A DNA stretch of 64,000 nucleotides, taken from positions 276,496 to 340,495 of the IMG/VR virus record IMGVR_UViG_3300035183_000733; one strand, given 5' to 3'. The position numbers were made by a program, and so were the translations under genes. This stretch comes from a virus. Positions 47,577 to 56,838 of this stretch are shown one piece after another (position 1 is the first letter of the stretch; every line of letters starts with the position of its first letter). The notes under the pieces are model-generated. The model had not been told where the DNA came from and ran no database searches. It saw only the letters and a program-made list of their open reading frames with translations.

Positions 47577-48322
47577 AGCACCTGAGGGACATAAACGAGT
47601 TCAGGAGTTTCGATAATTCTAAGGTATCGAAGAACGGACAACTATTGACCGTGTATCACGGCACCAATTCCAAGTTCGACAAGTTCGACGCCTCATATAT
47701 GGGGCAGACCGACGAGGGTTATTATGGACGAGGGTTCTATTTCACCATTGACAAGGACTATGCCCGCGAGTACGGATCACGCGTCATCGAGGCAAACCTC
47801 GATGTTAAAAACCCGTTCTATCTTCGCACATGGTCGATGCTTGGCAGCTACGAGGAGATTTACCTAAGAGAGGATCTATCCAAACTCAAAGGCGTGCCGT
47901 CGTACTTCAAGCCGAACAAGGAGATTCCCGAAGGATTTGAACTGACCGTACGCGATACAAACCACGACGAAGTGGTCGAGATAGCAGTTGTTCCCAAAAA
48001 AGAACTGTGGGGCACTGACGACGAGGTGTACGGTCCGAGCATCTATCTGAAAAAGGAAGATGCTGCCAAGAAGGACATACTTGAAGGGTACAAGGAGCTT
48101 GCTGTGGTGCGATTCAACGATATGAGGGCCGACGTTGAATTTGACGGTGGCCTCGCCAACTGGGTTATCCAAAAGCTCGGCCGCTGGAACTTTCACGAAT
48201 TACTACAGAAGAACGGATACGACGGGATCTTCGTCGTCGGCAAGGACGGAGACAAGACGCCGATAGACGAGGTGTCCGAGATAGTCGTATGGGACCCATC
48301 CCAAATACAAATAATAAAGTGA
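47573..48322 (+). CDS. ADP-ribosyltransferase (ART-PolyVal type) with leader-like N-terminus
   Basis: LTVYHGTNSKFDKFDASYMGQ near residues 23-43, then YYGRGFYFTIDKDYAREYGSRVIEANLDVKNPFYL near 50-84, and YDGIFVVGKDG with SEIVVWDPSQIQII at the end. This is the YHGT...GxGFYF...A..Y...NPF...F.PSQI signature of ART-PolyVal proteins, found in phages and mobile elements. It is predicted to move ADP-ribose from NAD+ to a target. It begins MKHLRDINEFRSFD, like the short leaders of other genes here, and lies among packaging genes, so it may be packaged in the head like T4 Alt. The latter is inference. Confidence 0.75.
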   Translation: MKHLRDINEFRSFDNSKVSKNGQLLTVYHGTNSKFDKFDASYMGQTDEGYYGRGFYFTIDKDYAREYGSRVIEANLDVKNPFYLRTWSMLGSYEEIYLREDLSKLKGVPSYFKPNKEIPEGFELTVRDTNHDEVVEIAVVPKKELWGTDDEVYGPSIYLKKEDAAKKDILEGYKELAVVRFNDMRADVEFDGGLANWVIQKLGRWNFHELLQKNGYDGIFVVGKDGDKTPIDEVSEIVVWDPSQIQIIK

Positions 48323-48389
48323 CATGGCAGATAATAATTGGCATGATAAGAGATATAGATTTTGATGATAATTTAACCATAGAACATCT

Positions 48390-48533
48390 ATGGGGAGGGA
48401 ATTTGTAGATCCACTTCGCCAAGGCAGTGACGTGACGCATATCGGGTCTCTCGACATGTTGTTCCTGACATGGATAATAACGGAGGAGCTCAAGTACGGA
48501 GCGCTCGTGAGTGGGTTCGAGACTATAAAATAA
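48390..48533 (+). CDS. Small hypothetical protein, 47 aa
   Basis: A short ORF with a hydrophobic middle (SLDMLFLTWIITEELKYGALVSGF). An upstream ATG at 48324 opens a 13-codon ORF that may be its displaced start. Unknown function. Confidence 0.35.
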   Translation: MGREFVDPLRQGSDVTHIGSLDMLFLTWIITEELKYGALVSGFETIK

Positions 48534-48586
48534 TACTATCTATGTGCACGAGCGCGTATGGTACAAAATAAACTGGGGAATCAAAC

Positions 48587-49165
48587 ATGAAAGAAAACAT
48601 TCACCCACACAATCACCTGGTGAGGAGAGAGGACCGGGAGATGGTGCTCAACCAGAGAGGTAGGACCATCTGGTTTACCGGACTTTCCGGTTCCGGTAAA
48701 TCGACAATAGCGAGCAACATAGAGTTGACTCTTAACGAGAGTGGCTACGCAACGTACATACTCGACGGCGACAACGTTAGAATGGGACTGTGCTCCGGGC
48801 TTGGGTTCTCTCCCGAGGGCAGGAAGGAGAACCTGCGGCGAATAGCCGAGACTTGCAAATTGTTCAACGACGCAGGCATAATAGTATTCGCCTGCTTCAT
48901 ATCCCCGTACGAGACGGACCGTCAGATGGTACGCAGCATCATTGGTAAGGACTACTTCGAGGTATTCGTGTCCACTTCGCTCGACGTGTGCGAGGACCGC
49001 GACCCGAAAGGCCTGTATAAAAAAGCCCGGGCGGGTGAGATAAAGGGATTCACCGGGATAGACTCGCCGTACGAGGTCCCAAAGGACCCAGACATGGTCA
49101 TAGAAACGGCCGGTCTTAGTGCCAGGCAGTGCGCGTTTATGTTCCTCGAAAATTTTTCCCTATAG
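48587..49165 (+). CDS. cysC: Adenylyl-sulfate (APS) kinase, CysC family
   Basis: Walker A WFTGLSGSGKSTIA near residues 30-43, the APS-binding block DGDNVRMGLCSGLGFSPEGRKENLRRIAE near 64-92, and a lid with DPKGLYKKARAGEIKGFTGIDSPYE near 142-166 are all CysC hallmarks. The length is 192 aa. It would phosphorylate APS to PAPS. A kinase of this fold could also act on a modified nucleotide. It stands between the ART gene and the terminase genes and is the only sulfur-related gene in the window. Confidence 0.9.
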   Translation: MKENIHPHNHLVRREDREMVLNQRGRTIWFTGLSGSGKSTIASNIELTLNESGYATYILDGDNVRMGLCSGLGFSPEGRKENLRRIAETCKLFNDAGIIVFACFISPYETDRQMVRSIIGKDYFEVFVSTSLDVCEDRDPKGLYKKARAGEIKGFTGIDSPYEVPKDPDMVIETAGLSARQCAFMFLENFSL

Positions 49166-49185
49166 GAAAAATAATTTCTGGACGA

Positions 49186-49192
49186 TATATAG
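49186..49192 (+). promoter_or_regulatory. Weak late-type box TATATAG
   Basis: TATATAG sits 4 bases before ATG 49196. It deviates from the TATATAA core. Confidence 0.25.
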
Positions 49193-49195
49193 TTC

Positions 49196-50206
49196 ATGTG
49201 GAACACAAGAATTATCGACTTTTTGAGGTCGGAACTGCATGGTAATGACTCCATGTTCAAAGAGACTCCCTACTACAGGGGCGACGTAAACCTAAGAAAG
49301 GCTAATCTCGATTTTCATCTCACTGATAAAGAGCGTGACATAATGGGTTCCATAGGCGACCCAATGATGTTTGTCGAATATCTCGGATTCAATTCGCCAG
49401 TATTATCACCTACCCTTGGTAAAATAAAACTCTACGACTACCAGAAAGACTTCATACAGCACACGGAGTTCTATAAGTTTGTGGTGGTCGCCAAGTCTCG
49501 GCAGATGGGCATGACCTTGCTCGGGGCGATAATAGCATTGCATTATGCGACCACGTATTCTGACAAAATGTTCCTGTACCTCACTGTCAATAACGAGGGG
49601 GCTGCGGCTTTTATAGACAAGGTAAAAGCGCTCTACGCAAGTATGCCGTTCTTCATGAAACCCGGCATAATATCGTGGAACGCAAAGTCGATAGAATTCG
49701 ACAACGGGTGCAGAATAGTTGCAAAGGGCGCCACTCCGGATGTGCCGATTGGTGGTCAGACAAATTTCATATTCATGGATGAGGCTGGACTCATAAAGGA
49801 CGCGCATAAGGTGTTCAGGAGCATTGCACCACACATGGCGAAGGGCAAGGACTGCCGGGTGATCGTTGTATCGACGCCGAACGGATACAACTGGTTTTAC
49901 GATCTCTTCGTAAAAGCTGAAGACGAGGCCAACGAGTTCAAGCCGCTGAGGTATTTGTGGAACCTCGTGCCGGGCAGGGACGAGGCCTGGAAACGCAATG
50001 AGATACTCAACCTCGGCTCGGAGGATAAGTTCAACATGGAGTACGGACTGCAGTGGTCGGCAAAGAACACGGTCGGAGCTAAGATAACCGAGGACGATGT
50101 GGACACTATGCTGGAGCTACCAACCAAGGAGTGGCTCGAGTCCGAGATAAAAGAACTGAAGTCCAGGATAAAGAAACTGGAAGACTTGTACAATGGAAGA
50201 AAATAA
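49196..50206 (+). CDS. Terminase-like ATPase without nuclease domain (TerL paralogue)
   Basis: It matches the ATPase half of large terminases: LYDYQKDFIQ, Walker A-type VVVAKSRQMGMT near residues 97-108, Walker B FIFMDEAG near 197-204, and VSTPNGYNWFYDLF near 227. It then has NLGSEDKFNMEYGLQW, which aligns with the next gene just at its second intein site, and ends in a coiled coil; no RNase H nuclease domain follows. The Lys of GKT is replaced by Met, but a Lys sits earlier (KSRQ), as in other terminase families. It overlaps the next gene by 14 bases. Possibly a regulatory or recombined partner. Confidence 0.75.
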   Translation: MWNTRIIDFLRSELHGNDSMFKETPYYRGDVNLRKANLDFHLTDKERDIMGSIGDPMMFVEYLGFNSPVLSPTLGKIKLYDYQKDFIQHTEFYKFVVVAKSRQMGMTLLGAIIALHYATTYSDKMFLYLTVNNEGAAAFIDKVKALYASMPFFMKPGIISWNAKSIEFDNGCRIVAKGATPDVPIGGQTNFIFMDEAGLIKDAHKVFRSIAPHMAKGKDCRVIVVSTPNGYNWFYDLFVKAEDEANEFKPLRYLWNLVPGRDEAWKRNEILNLGSEDKFNMEYGLQWSAKNTVGAKITEDDVDTMLELPTKEWLESEIKELKSRIKKLEDLYNGRK

Positions 50207-53200
50207 CAGATACAAGAAGCAGCACGAGGAACAGAACGTCAAGAACCTGTCGCAGGTATGGACCACCGAGAAGGTAAATGAGCTTCTCGAGAACATAGAC
50301 GCGGGTGTCGACGTTAAGTCTACTCCATTCTGGGACGGCAAGCCCGAGTGGCGCTCTGCCAATATAGTATACGAGTATACAGTGGAGGAGATGGAAGAGA
50401 TACAGCGCTGCGCGAGGGACGTCATATATTTCGCCAACAACTACTGCTTCTCCATGACGGATGAAGGCGTAAAGAACATTAAGCTGCGTGACTACCAGGA
50501 GGACGTACTCAGGGATTTTCAGGACTCGAGGTTCTGCGTGTTCCTGTCCCCAAGGCAGGTGGGAAAAGCTCAGCCCTTGGACGCAATTGTCTGGAAATCT
50601 ACTGGCAAGGCAAGGTTCGGCGACCTTCTTTTAGGCGATAAAATATACGATGCCTCTGGCAACCTAACCAGCGTGGTTGGCATATTCCCGCAAGGTAAGC
50701 GAGATGTATACAATATAACATTTTCAGACGGGTCCACTGTCAGGTCTTGCGGCGAGCACCTGTGGACAGTAGAGACCGTAGATGGAACCGAAAAAACACT
50801 GGAGCTACGCGAGATAGTATCTAAAGGACTTCTGTCAAAGCGCGGGGATTATAAGTGGTTTGTCCGAACATCTGAACCGGTAAATTTTCCCGAGGCAGAT
50901 TTTAATATAGACCCATATTTTCTCGGACTTATGCTCGGAGATGGCTGCATGTCAAATAAGTATCTAAATGTGGCCAGCGCCGACTCACAAATAGTAGAAT
51001 ACCTGAACAACGAAGTATGCGAAGCACATGATGTGTGCATTAAACAAAATGGTCATGACAGATATGCGTATTTTGTTACCAAAAAATCAGGATACACAAA
51101 TGAGGTCATAACGGAGCTAAAATCGTTAGGGCTAATGGGCAAGAGGTCCGAACATAAATTCATACCCGAAATATATTTATATGGTTCTATACAGCAGAGG
51201 CTATCATTATTACAAGGTCTGATGGATACCAATGGACACGTTACTAAAAAGTCCAATGTAGTGTTTACCACTTCGTCGCCGAGGTTGGCCGACGATGTAC
51301 AACAATTGTGTGAATCCCTCGGCATAGTTGTGTGCCGCTCTGTCAAGGAAACTGGATACCGCAAAGAGGATGGCACGCGAGTGGCTTGCCTGCCTGCACA
51401 CAGGTTGAAACTGATGCTCCCGAATGGATTCGCATATCCTATATTCAGGCTGGACAGAAAGCAACGCCTTATACGGGATAAGCATTATGATTGGGGTCGC
51501 AGGCGCGGGATAGCTTCTGTTGAATTAGACGGGCATGAAGACGTTCAGTGCATAATGGTTGACAACCAAGACCATCTGTACTTAACCGACCATTTTATTC
51601 CGACCCACAATACTATAACCACAGGCATATTCCTTACGTGGTACTTGCTGTTCCACTCTGACAAGAACCTTATGGTGCTCTCCAATACGGGAGCTACCAC
51701 CATAGAGATCATAGATAAAATAAAGGTCATACTGCAGAACCTTCCGTTTTTCCTGAAGCCTGGTATCATACTGAACAACCAGATGACCATGAAGTTCGAT
51801 AATGGGTGCAGGCTCTTTGGACGTAACACTACCAAGACAGCGGCCATCGGTTTCGCCATTCACTTCCTGTACTGTGATGAGTTTGCTCACATACACCAGA
51901 ACTTCATAGACCCGTTCTGGCGGTCCGTATACCCGACGCTCTCGTCGTCTAACATATCAAGGGTGGTCATAACGTCCACGCCGAACGGTATGAATAAGTT
52001 CTACGACATATACACCGCCGCGCTCGAGGGCAAGAACGAGTTCAAGCCTATACGAATAGACTGGTGGCAGGTGCCCGGAAGGGATGAGGCGTGGATGAGG
52101 CGTGAGATAGGCAACCTCGGTTCGGAGGAGGACTTCAATCAGGAATATGGATGTTTTACAGGTGATAGCTTGGTTACTACAATCGATGGAGTGAAACCAA
52201 TTAGAGACATACACCCCGGCGATTTAGTCCTCACACATTCAAATCGCTACCATAAAGTCAAGGTGGTGTCGGAGCGCGTGTATGACGGGGAACTGCACGA
52301 GCTCTATTCGTACGGGAATAACCGGCCTATAAAATGCACAAACGAACACCCGATACGGACGGTATTGGAAGGTCGTAGATACGAGTGGACCTCCGCGGAT
52401 TCGATACGTACAGAAGATTGGCTGTGTTATGCCAAGCCACTTCTAAAAAAATCCAAGGTCATATCGGAAGATATGGCGTTGTTGATTGGTTGGTACATAG
52501 CCAAGGGATGCGCCCGCAAATCGCAGGTCAGTTTCGGCTTACATAAAGAAGAGACGGGGTTCAGGGACCAGATCCTACGGTGCCTTGCTACTGTATCTTC
52601 GGGTAAGGTGCATGTACGTGTCAGGGATAATTCTACCGAAATAATTGTTAACGATGCCGACCTTGTCGAGTTTTTTGTTAAAAACTGCGGAGCTGGAGCT
52701 TTAGAAAAAAAAATACCCTTTGAGTTAATAGCCGGGCACGAACAAATCGTGTATGATACATTGATAAATGGCGACGGTTTTTATAAGAACAAGACGCACG
52801 ACGGGTATACTACAGTTTCATACACGTTGGCTTATCAGTTGCAATTGTTATCGCATGCTCTCGGATATACATGCAGTATAACGTTTGGTAATAAATCCGG
52901 CATCCGTAAAGTGGTCGGCCGAGATGTTTTCGCCAATGAAGCCCACCAATTGCGGATAAACAAAGCCACGTCTAATAACGATAACAAGAAGAGCAGGATA
53001 AGGTGCCACAAACTAAGCGTGTCCGGACAGGTCAAAGCTGCGAAAAAATACCCATATTTCGGCACGGTTTACAATCTGGAGGTCGAGGTGGACAACTCTT
53101 ATTTCGTGGAGGGTCGTGCGGTACACAACTGTCAGTTCCTCGCGTCATCCAAATTATTATTGGACCACAAGACGCTTGGTCAGGTCAAGAGACTCACCAC

Positions 53201-54023
53201 AGAATTCGTGTGGCACGAGATAACCGATTTGCACAACAAGGAGATCAACTACGAGCACCTCAAGTGGCACCCCAAGTTCAATCTTGATACGATAAAGGAT
53301 ACGGACAGGTTCGTTTTCACAATAGATACGGCCGGAGGTGGGGGAGGTGACTACACCATACTGAACATCTTTAAGCTTGTGCCGATGCCGGAGAAGATGA
53401 TAGAGCAGCAGCTCACCGCAAATGATGAGGGCGACTTCATGTCTTTGCTCCAGGTGGGAATGTTCAGGTCTAATAAGGCCGGCGTAGAGGACCTGCAGCC
53501 TATTGTGGAGACTCTTCTGTACGACGTGTTTGGAGAGGACGCGGTCAAGATAGTGCTCGAGATGGACTTCAAGGGCAACCTCCTGTACGAGCGCATGAGC
53601 AACCACACCAAGTTCTACGAGGACATGTTCATACACACCAAGCACTCGGAGAATGCCAAGAGGATGCTCCCTGGCATCAAGCTGAACCCTAAGAACAAGT
53701 ACGAGTACTGCATGGAATTCAGGCGCTTGGTGAGATCCGGAAGGATTATACCTTGCGAGAAGAACACGTTCAACGAGCTGATGTCTTTCGGATTGGACAA
53801 GAAAGGCTCGTATTCGAGCCAGATAGGGCATGACGACATTGCTATGTCCATGGTAAATCTCGTACCTTTTTTCTCTTCGGACCAGTATTACGAGATTGTG
53901 GAGAATATATACGATGGACTCGATGAGAAGTACAGGACGCTTATCACAAACAAGCTGACGAGTACGAGGGATGAGCCGCAGAAAAGTTACGACTCAGACT
54001 TCTTGTCGGGGCTCATGAGTTGA
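50193..54023 (+). CDS. 17: Large terminase (T4 gp17-like) interrupted by two inteins
   Basis: A 1276-aa precursor. Exteins give a ~602-aa terminase: residues 1-125 with LRDYQEDVLRDFQ and Walker A FLSPRQVGK (K125), 474-653 with Walker B FLYCDEFAH and the TSTPNGMNKFYDIY motif, and 980-1276 with the RNase H-like nuclease (TIDTAGGGGGDYTI, VLEMDFKGN, GHDDIAMSM). Intein 1 (126-473) splits Walker A between GK and T. Intein 2 (654-979) lies at NQEYG/CQF. Both must splice for activity. The terminase packages DNA into proheads and cuts concatemers. Confidence 0.93.
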   Translation: MEENNRYKKQHEEQNVKNLSQVWTTEKVNELLENIDAGVDVKSTPFWDGKPEWRSANIVYEYTVEEMEEIQRCARDVIYFANNYCFSMTDEGVKNIKLRDYQEDVLRDFQDSRFCVFLSPRQVGKAQPLDAIVWKSTGKARFGDLLLGDKIYDASGNLTSVVGIFPQGKRDVYNITFSDGSTVRSCGEHLWTVETVDGTEKTLELREIVSKGLLSKRGDYKWFVRTSEPVNFPEADFNIDPYFLGLMLGDGCMSNKYLNVASADSQIVEYLNNEVCEAHDVCIKQNGHDRYAYFVTKKSGYTNEVITELKSLGLMGKRSEHKFIPEIYLYGSIQQRLSLLQGLMDTNGHVTKKSNVVFTTSSPRLADDVQQLCESLGIVVCRSVKETGYRKEDGTRVACLPAHRLKLMLPNGFAYPIFRLDRKQRLIRDKHYDWGRRRGIASVELDGHEDVQCIMVDNQDHLYLTDHFIPTHNTITTGIFLTWYLLFHSDKNLMVLSNTGATTIEIIDKIKVILQNLPFFLKPGIILNNQMTMKFDNGCRLFGRNTTKTAAIGFAIHFLYCDEFAHIHQNFIDPFWRSVYPTLSSSNISRVVITSTPNGMNKFYDIYTAALEGKNEFKPIRIDWWQVPGRDEAWMRREIGNLGSEEDFNQEYGCFTGDSLVTTIDGVKPIRDIHPGDLVLTHSNRYHKVKVVSERVYDGELHELYSYGNNRPIKCTNEHPIRTVLEGRRYEWTSADSIRTEDWLCYAKPLLKKSKVISEDMALLIGWYIAKGCARKSQVSFGLHKEETGFRDQILRCLATVSSGKVHVRVRDNSTEIIVNDADLVEFFVKNCGAGALEKKIPFELIAGHEQIVYDTLINGDGFYKNKTHDGYTTVSYTLAYQLQLLSHALGYTCSITFGNKSGIRKVVGRDVFANEAHQLRINKATSNNDNKKSRIRCHKLSVSGQVKAAKKYPYFGTVYNLEVEVDNSYFVEGRAVHNCQFLASSKLLLDHKTLGQVKRLTTEFVWHEITDLHNKEINYEHLKWHPKFNLDTIKDTDRFVFTIDTAGGGGGDYTILNIFKLVPMPEKMIEQQLTANDEGDFMSLLQVGMFRSNKAGVEDLQPIVETLLYDVFGEDAVKIVLEMDFKGNLLYERMSNHTKFYEDMFIHTKHSENAKRMLPGIKLNPKNKYEYCMEFRRLVRSGRIIPCEKNTFNELMSFGLDKKGSYSSQIGHDDIAMSMVNLVPFFSSDQYYEIVENIYDGLDEKYRTLITNKLTSTRDEPQKSYDSDFLSGLMS
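50568..51611 (+). mobile_element. Intein 1 (class 3-like) with LAGLIDADG endonuclease
   Basis: Residues 126-473 of the terminase (348 aa). It starts with Ala (AQPLDAIVWK) instead of Cys/Ser and ends THN before Thr. It has the WCT triplet of class 3 inteins: GEHLW (Trp at block B:12), VQCIMVDN (Cys at block F:4) and Thr before HN. The endonuclease domain has LGLMLGDGC and LLQGLMDTNG. It is inserted in the ATP-binding loop GK/T, a highly conserved site favoured by homing. Confidence 0.85.
52152..53129 (+). mobile_element. Intein 2 (class 1) with degenerate LAGLIDADG endonuclease
   Basis: Residues 654-979 (326 aa). Starts CFTGDSLVTTIDG, has a TxxH block CTNEHPIRT, and ends VHN before Cys, a standard class 1 intein. 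The endonuclease motifs are IGWYIAKGC and LINGDGFY; the first lacks the usual acidic residue (AKG in place of AEG), so cutting activity may be reduced. Confidence 0.88.
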
Positions 54024-54059
54024 GCCGGAAAATAACCCTTTTTCGGTAAGGCTCATAGA

Positions 54060-54067
54060 TATATAAA
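54060..54067 (+). promoter_or_regulatory. Candidate late promoter TATATAAA before tail sheath
   Basis: TATATAAA lies 34 bases before ATG 54102, in the short gap after the terminase. Confidence 0.55.
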
Positions 54068-54101
54068 GAAAATAAAAGTCCAAAATAACCTCCGTAAGAG
54101 A

Positions 54102-56795
54102 ATGGCACAAAAGATTAAACTGGACCTCAGCAGATTCAAAGCAAGTGGAGTTTACACTCTTGAATTCGACGCGAGTGAGAACATTTTCGTAACACCGCAG
54201 ACTATCCGTCTCGTTGTTGGTTTCTCGAAGAAGGGTCCCTTCAACAGCCCGGTATTCTGCCCGGACATCAAGACCGCCAGGACAGTGTTCGGCGATATTG
54301 ATTCGCAGCTCGAGCGTAAAGGTTCGTTCTTCCACAGAGCATTGTTCACCTGCCTTGCAACAGGCCCGGTGTTCGCCCTGAACCTCCTTGCACTCAACGA
54401 CGATACCGAGACTTCTCCGGATAACTCGGACAAGATCAACTACAAGTCTTTCTCTATCGATACAGAAGAAATCAACGGCGTTCTTACTCCGAGATTGTAC
54501 TCTTCGTTCTTCAACAAGGAGCGCTTCTGGTTCCCTGATACTGAATACTTCCAGGCGACTGTGTCTGTGGCGGATCAGCCTAAGTTCTTCCACATCACTA
54601 ACCTCGGTAAGACACCTCTTTCGGTGATAACCAAGAAATCCGACATAAAGGGATATGACCTTACGGTTAAAGAATGGTACGCAGGTACCACCGAGGAGAG
54701 ACCAGCATTCCTCGACGATAACGATTACATCAACGACTACTTCGTCGACGTTATCGCCATCGAAGGAAACTGGACTGACTTTGCTGCCCTGTCTATCGAC
54801 CCGGTGTACAGCAAGTACTTCAACGCTAAGGGCTTCAAGAAGGAGTTCCTCGACCAGTTCCTATCTCTGCCGGAGATTTCTCTGGTGGCTAAGATCACTG
54901 GATGTTTGATTCCTGACTTCAAGGATAAGAATGGTGTTAATCAGTTCATCGAGACCCTCGTTAACAACACGACTGCAGTCAGCGGACTCTTCGTGTCTAT
55001 CAACAAGAAGGCACTCGACGATATAGAAAACAACTCAAGCCAGATTGATCTCGTGGGTCACCACCTCATCGATGCCGCGGTATCTCTGCAGAGGAGCTTC
55101 GAGTTCCTTTCTTACAAGGCACCGCTTGTTAATGATTATGAATACGCGGACTACTCTCCGTCGTACATAGTGTACAGCTCGCCATTCGACGTGATAATCG
55201 CTCCAGAAGGAAGCGACATCTACAACGACTGGAAGACTGGAACTATCACTGATGGCGACTATATCATTAAGGATGCTTTCGGAACTAAGCAGTTCCTCAA
55301 GTTCTTCGCAGGTACAGATAGCCTCGGCGATCCGTACGTGGAAGTTCGCGCATACGACAGCGACACATTCCTGTCTCAGGAGAACATCGCGCTGTTCGGT
55401 ACTTCGTACAACACTTCGGGCTCGCTCGTCGCTACCAACCTCAACATTGTATCGCTTTACGGCAACTACAACGAGTTCTTCGACACGCTAAGTTCAGATC
55501 CATCTAAGCCGGCACTCGGCTCAAACGAGGCAATCATCTCAGCTGCAGACGCTGCTAAGATGAAGGTCGGCGACCTGTTGGTCGATTCGTCTGGCACGCG
55601 CCTCACGAGGATCGTGAAGATGGCCAAGTACGACATAGCGGGCAACGTTCGCGTCACCGCAAACCAGCCACTCAAGTTCTACGCTTCAAACCGTATCCAG
55701 AGGTTCCAGAGGATCCAGGATTACGTTAAGGAGCTTCAGTACTACTACCTACAAGGATTCACCCTCAAGGAGACCCACATGCCTAACGGCTCTGGCTCGA
55801 GGATGAACGAGATACTTGACGTTCTTTACAACACCAATCTTGCAAAGACCCTCAAGAGCAAGGACGCAATCGACTTCCGTTACATCGTAGACACGTTCAA
55901 TCACGGTCTCGAGCCTAACTCTAAGTCGAGGCTGTCTAAGCTCGCTAAGGACCGCCAGAAGTGTATCGCGCTGTTGAACACACCTTCTATGAAGGAGTTC
56001 CTCGACAGCACTGACCCAAGGTTCACCGATGCTCCTACTGCGTCGAACCCTAAACCGGTTCTCAACACGCTGTACATAGCACAGGGTGGTAACTTGAGCC
56101 TCAACCCGAGCTTCACTTACTCGCTCCCGGACGAAGAACTTGGTAACAAGTACTGCGGATTCTTCTCGCCGAACCTCATACTCAGGATCAACGGCAAGAA
56201 CCTTTCGGTTCCGCCTTCGGCCCACGTATCGAACAACTTCATACAGAAGTTCATAGCCGGAACTCCGTACGCTATCGTCGCCGGTTCAAGGCGCGGTATC
56301 ATCTCCGACCCTAACCTGGTCGGTGTTGAGTACGAGTTCTCTGACGAAGACCGCGAGAACCTGGAGCCGTTCGGATTTAACCCGATCATCCGCAAGCGTG
56401 GACAGGGCGTGCAGATCTTCGGAAACCAGACCGGATTCCAGAGGGTAAACTCTGCGCTCAACAATCTCCACGTACGCGACTTGCTCGTTACGATAGAGAC
56501 CGACGTCGAGGCTATCCTCGAGAGGTACCTCTTCGAGTTCAACGATCCCGCTACGCGTCTCGAAATCAAGACCAAGGTTGACAACTACCTCGAAGGTGTT
56601 CAGTCGGCAGGCGGTATCTACGACTTCGCTGTAATCATGGACACGTCCAACAACACGAACGAGATCATCGACCAGAACATCGGTATCATAGACGTGATTA
56701 TCGAGCCCGCTCGTGGTATCCACAAGTTCATCAACCGTGTGACTATTGTTAAGACCGGCGGTGTATCTTCAGGGGGATTCGCAGTGTTCGCATAA
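54102..56795 (+). CDS. 18: Tail sheath protein (T4 gp18-like)
   Basis: An 897-aa contractile sheath subunit. The N-terminus has the usual GVYTLEFDASENI and VVGFSKKGPFNSPVFCPDIKTARTVFG pattern. The C-terminus has FEFNDPATRLEIKTKV, GGIYDFAVIMDTSNNT, and IEPARGIHKFINRVTIVKTGG, the conserved core of sheath proteins. T4 gp18 is 659 aa, so the outer domains are expanded. Own late promoter and terminator; the tube gene follows after accessory genes. Confidence 0.93.
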   Translation: MAQKIKLDLSRFKASGVYTLEFDASENIFVTPQTIRLVVGFSKKGPFNSPVFCPDIKTARTVFGDIDSQLERKGSFFHRALFTCLATGPVFALNLLALNDDTETSPDNSDKINYKSFSIDTEEINGVLTPRLYSSFFNKERFWFPDTEYFQATVSVADQPKFFHITNLGKTPLSVITKKSDIKGYDLTVKEWYAGTTEERPAFLDDNDYINDYFVDVIAIEGNWTDFAALSIDPVYSKYFNAKGFKKEFLDQFLSLPEISLVAKITGCLIPDFKDKNGVNQFIETLVNNTTAVSGLFVSINKKALDDIENNSSQIDLVGHHLIDAAVSLQRSFEFLSYKAPLVNDYEYADYSPSYIVYSSPFDVIIAPEGSDIYNDWKTGTITDGDYIIKDAFGTKQFLKFFAGTDSLGDPYVEVRAYDSDTFLSQENIALFGTSYNTSGSLVATNLNIVSLYGNYNEFFDTLSSDPSKPALGSNEAIISAADAAKMKVGDLLVDSSGTRLTRIVKMAKYDIAGNVRVTANQPLKFYASNRIQRFQRIQDYVKELQYYYLQGFTLKETHMPNGSGSRMNEILDVLYNTNLAKTLKSKDAIDFRYIVDTFNHGLEPNSKSRLSKLAKDRQKCIALLNTPSMKEFLDSTDPRFTDAPTASNPKPVLNTLYIAQGGNLSLNPSFTYSLPDEELGNKYCGFFSPNLILRINGKNLSVPPSAHVSNNFIQKFIAGTPYAIVAGSRRGIISDPNLVGVEYEFSDEDRENLEPFGFNPIIRKRGQGVQIFGNQTGFQRVNSALNNLHVRDLLVTIETDVEAILERYLFEFNDPATRLEIKTKVDNYLEGVQSAGGIYDFAVIMDTSNNTNEIIDQNIGIIDVIIEPARGIHKFINRVTIVKTGGVSSGGFAVFA

Positions 56796-56812
56796 CACAA
56801 GCCATAGAAAAA

Positions 56813-56838
56813 AGGCCCGAAAATATCGGGCTTTTTTC
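56813..56838 (+). terminator. Terminator after the sheath gene
   Basis: GCCCGA / TCGGGC stem with an AAAAT loop followed by TTTTTTC. Confidence 0.85.

Noticed and set aside
49196-50206. ATPase-dead terminase because Walker A reads GMT instead of GKT
   Set aside because: Other terminase families place the lysine earlier (K-x-R-Q), and KSRQMGMT fits that; loss of ATPase activity cannot be claimed.
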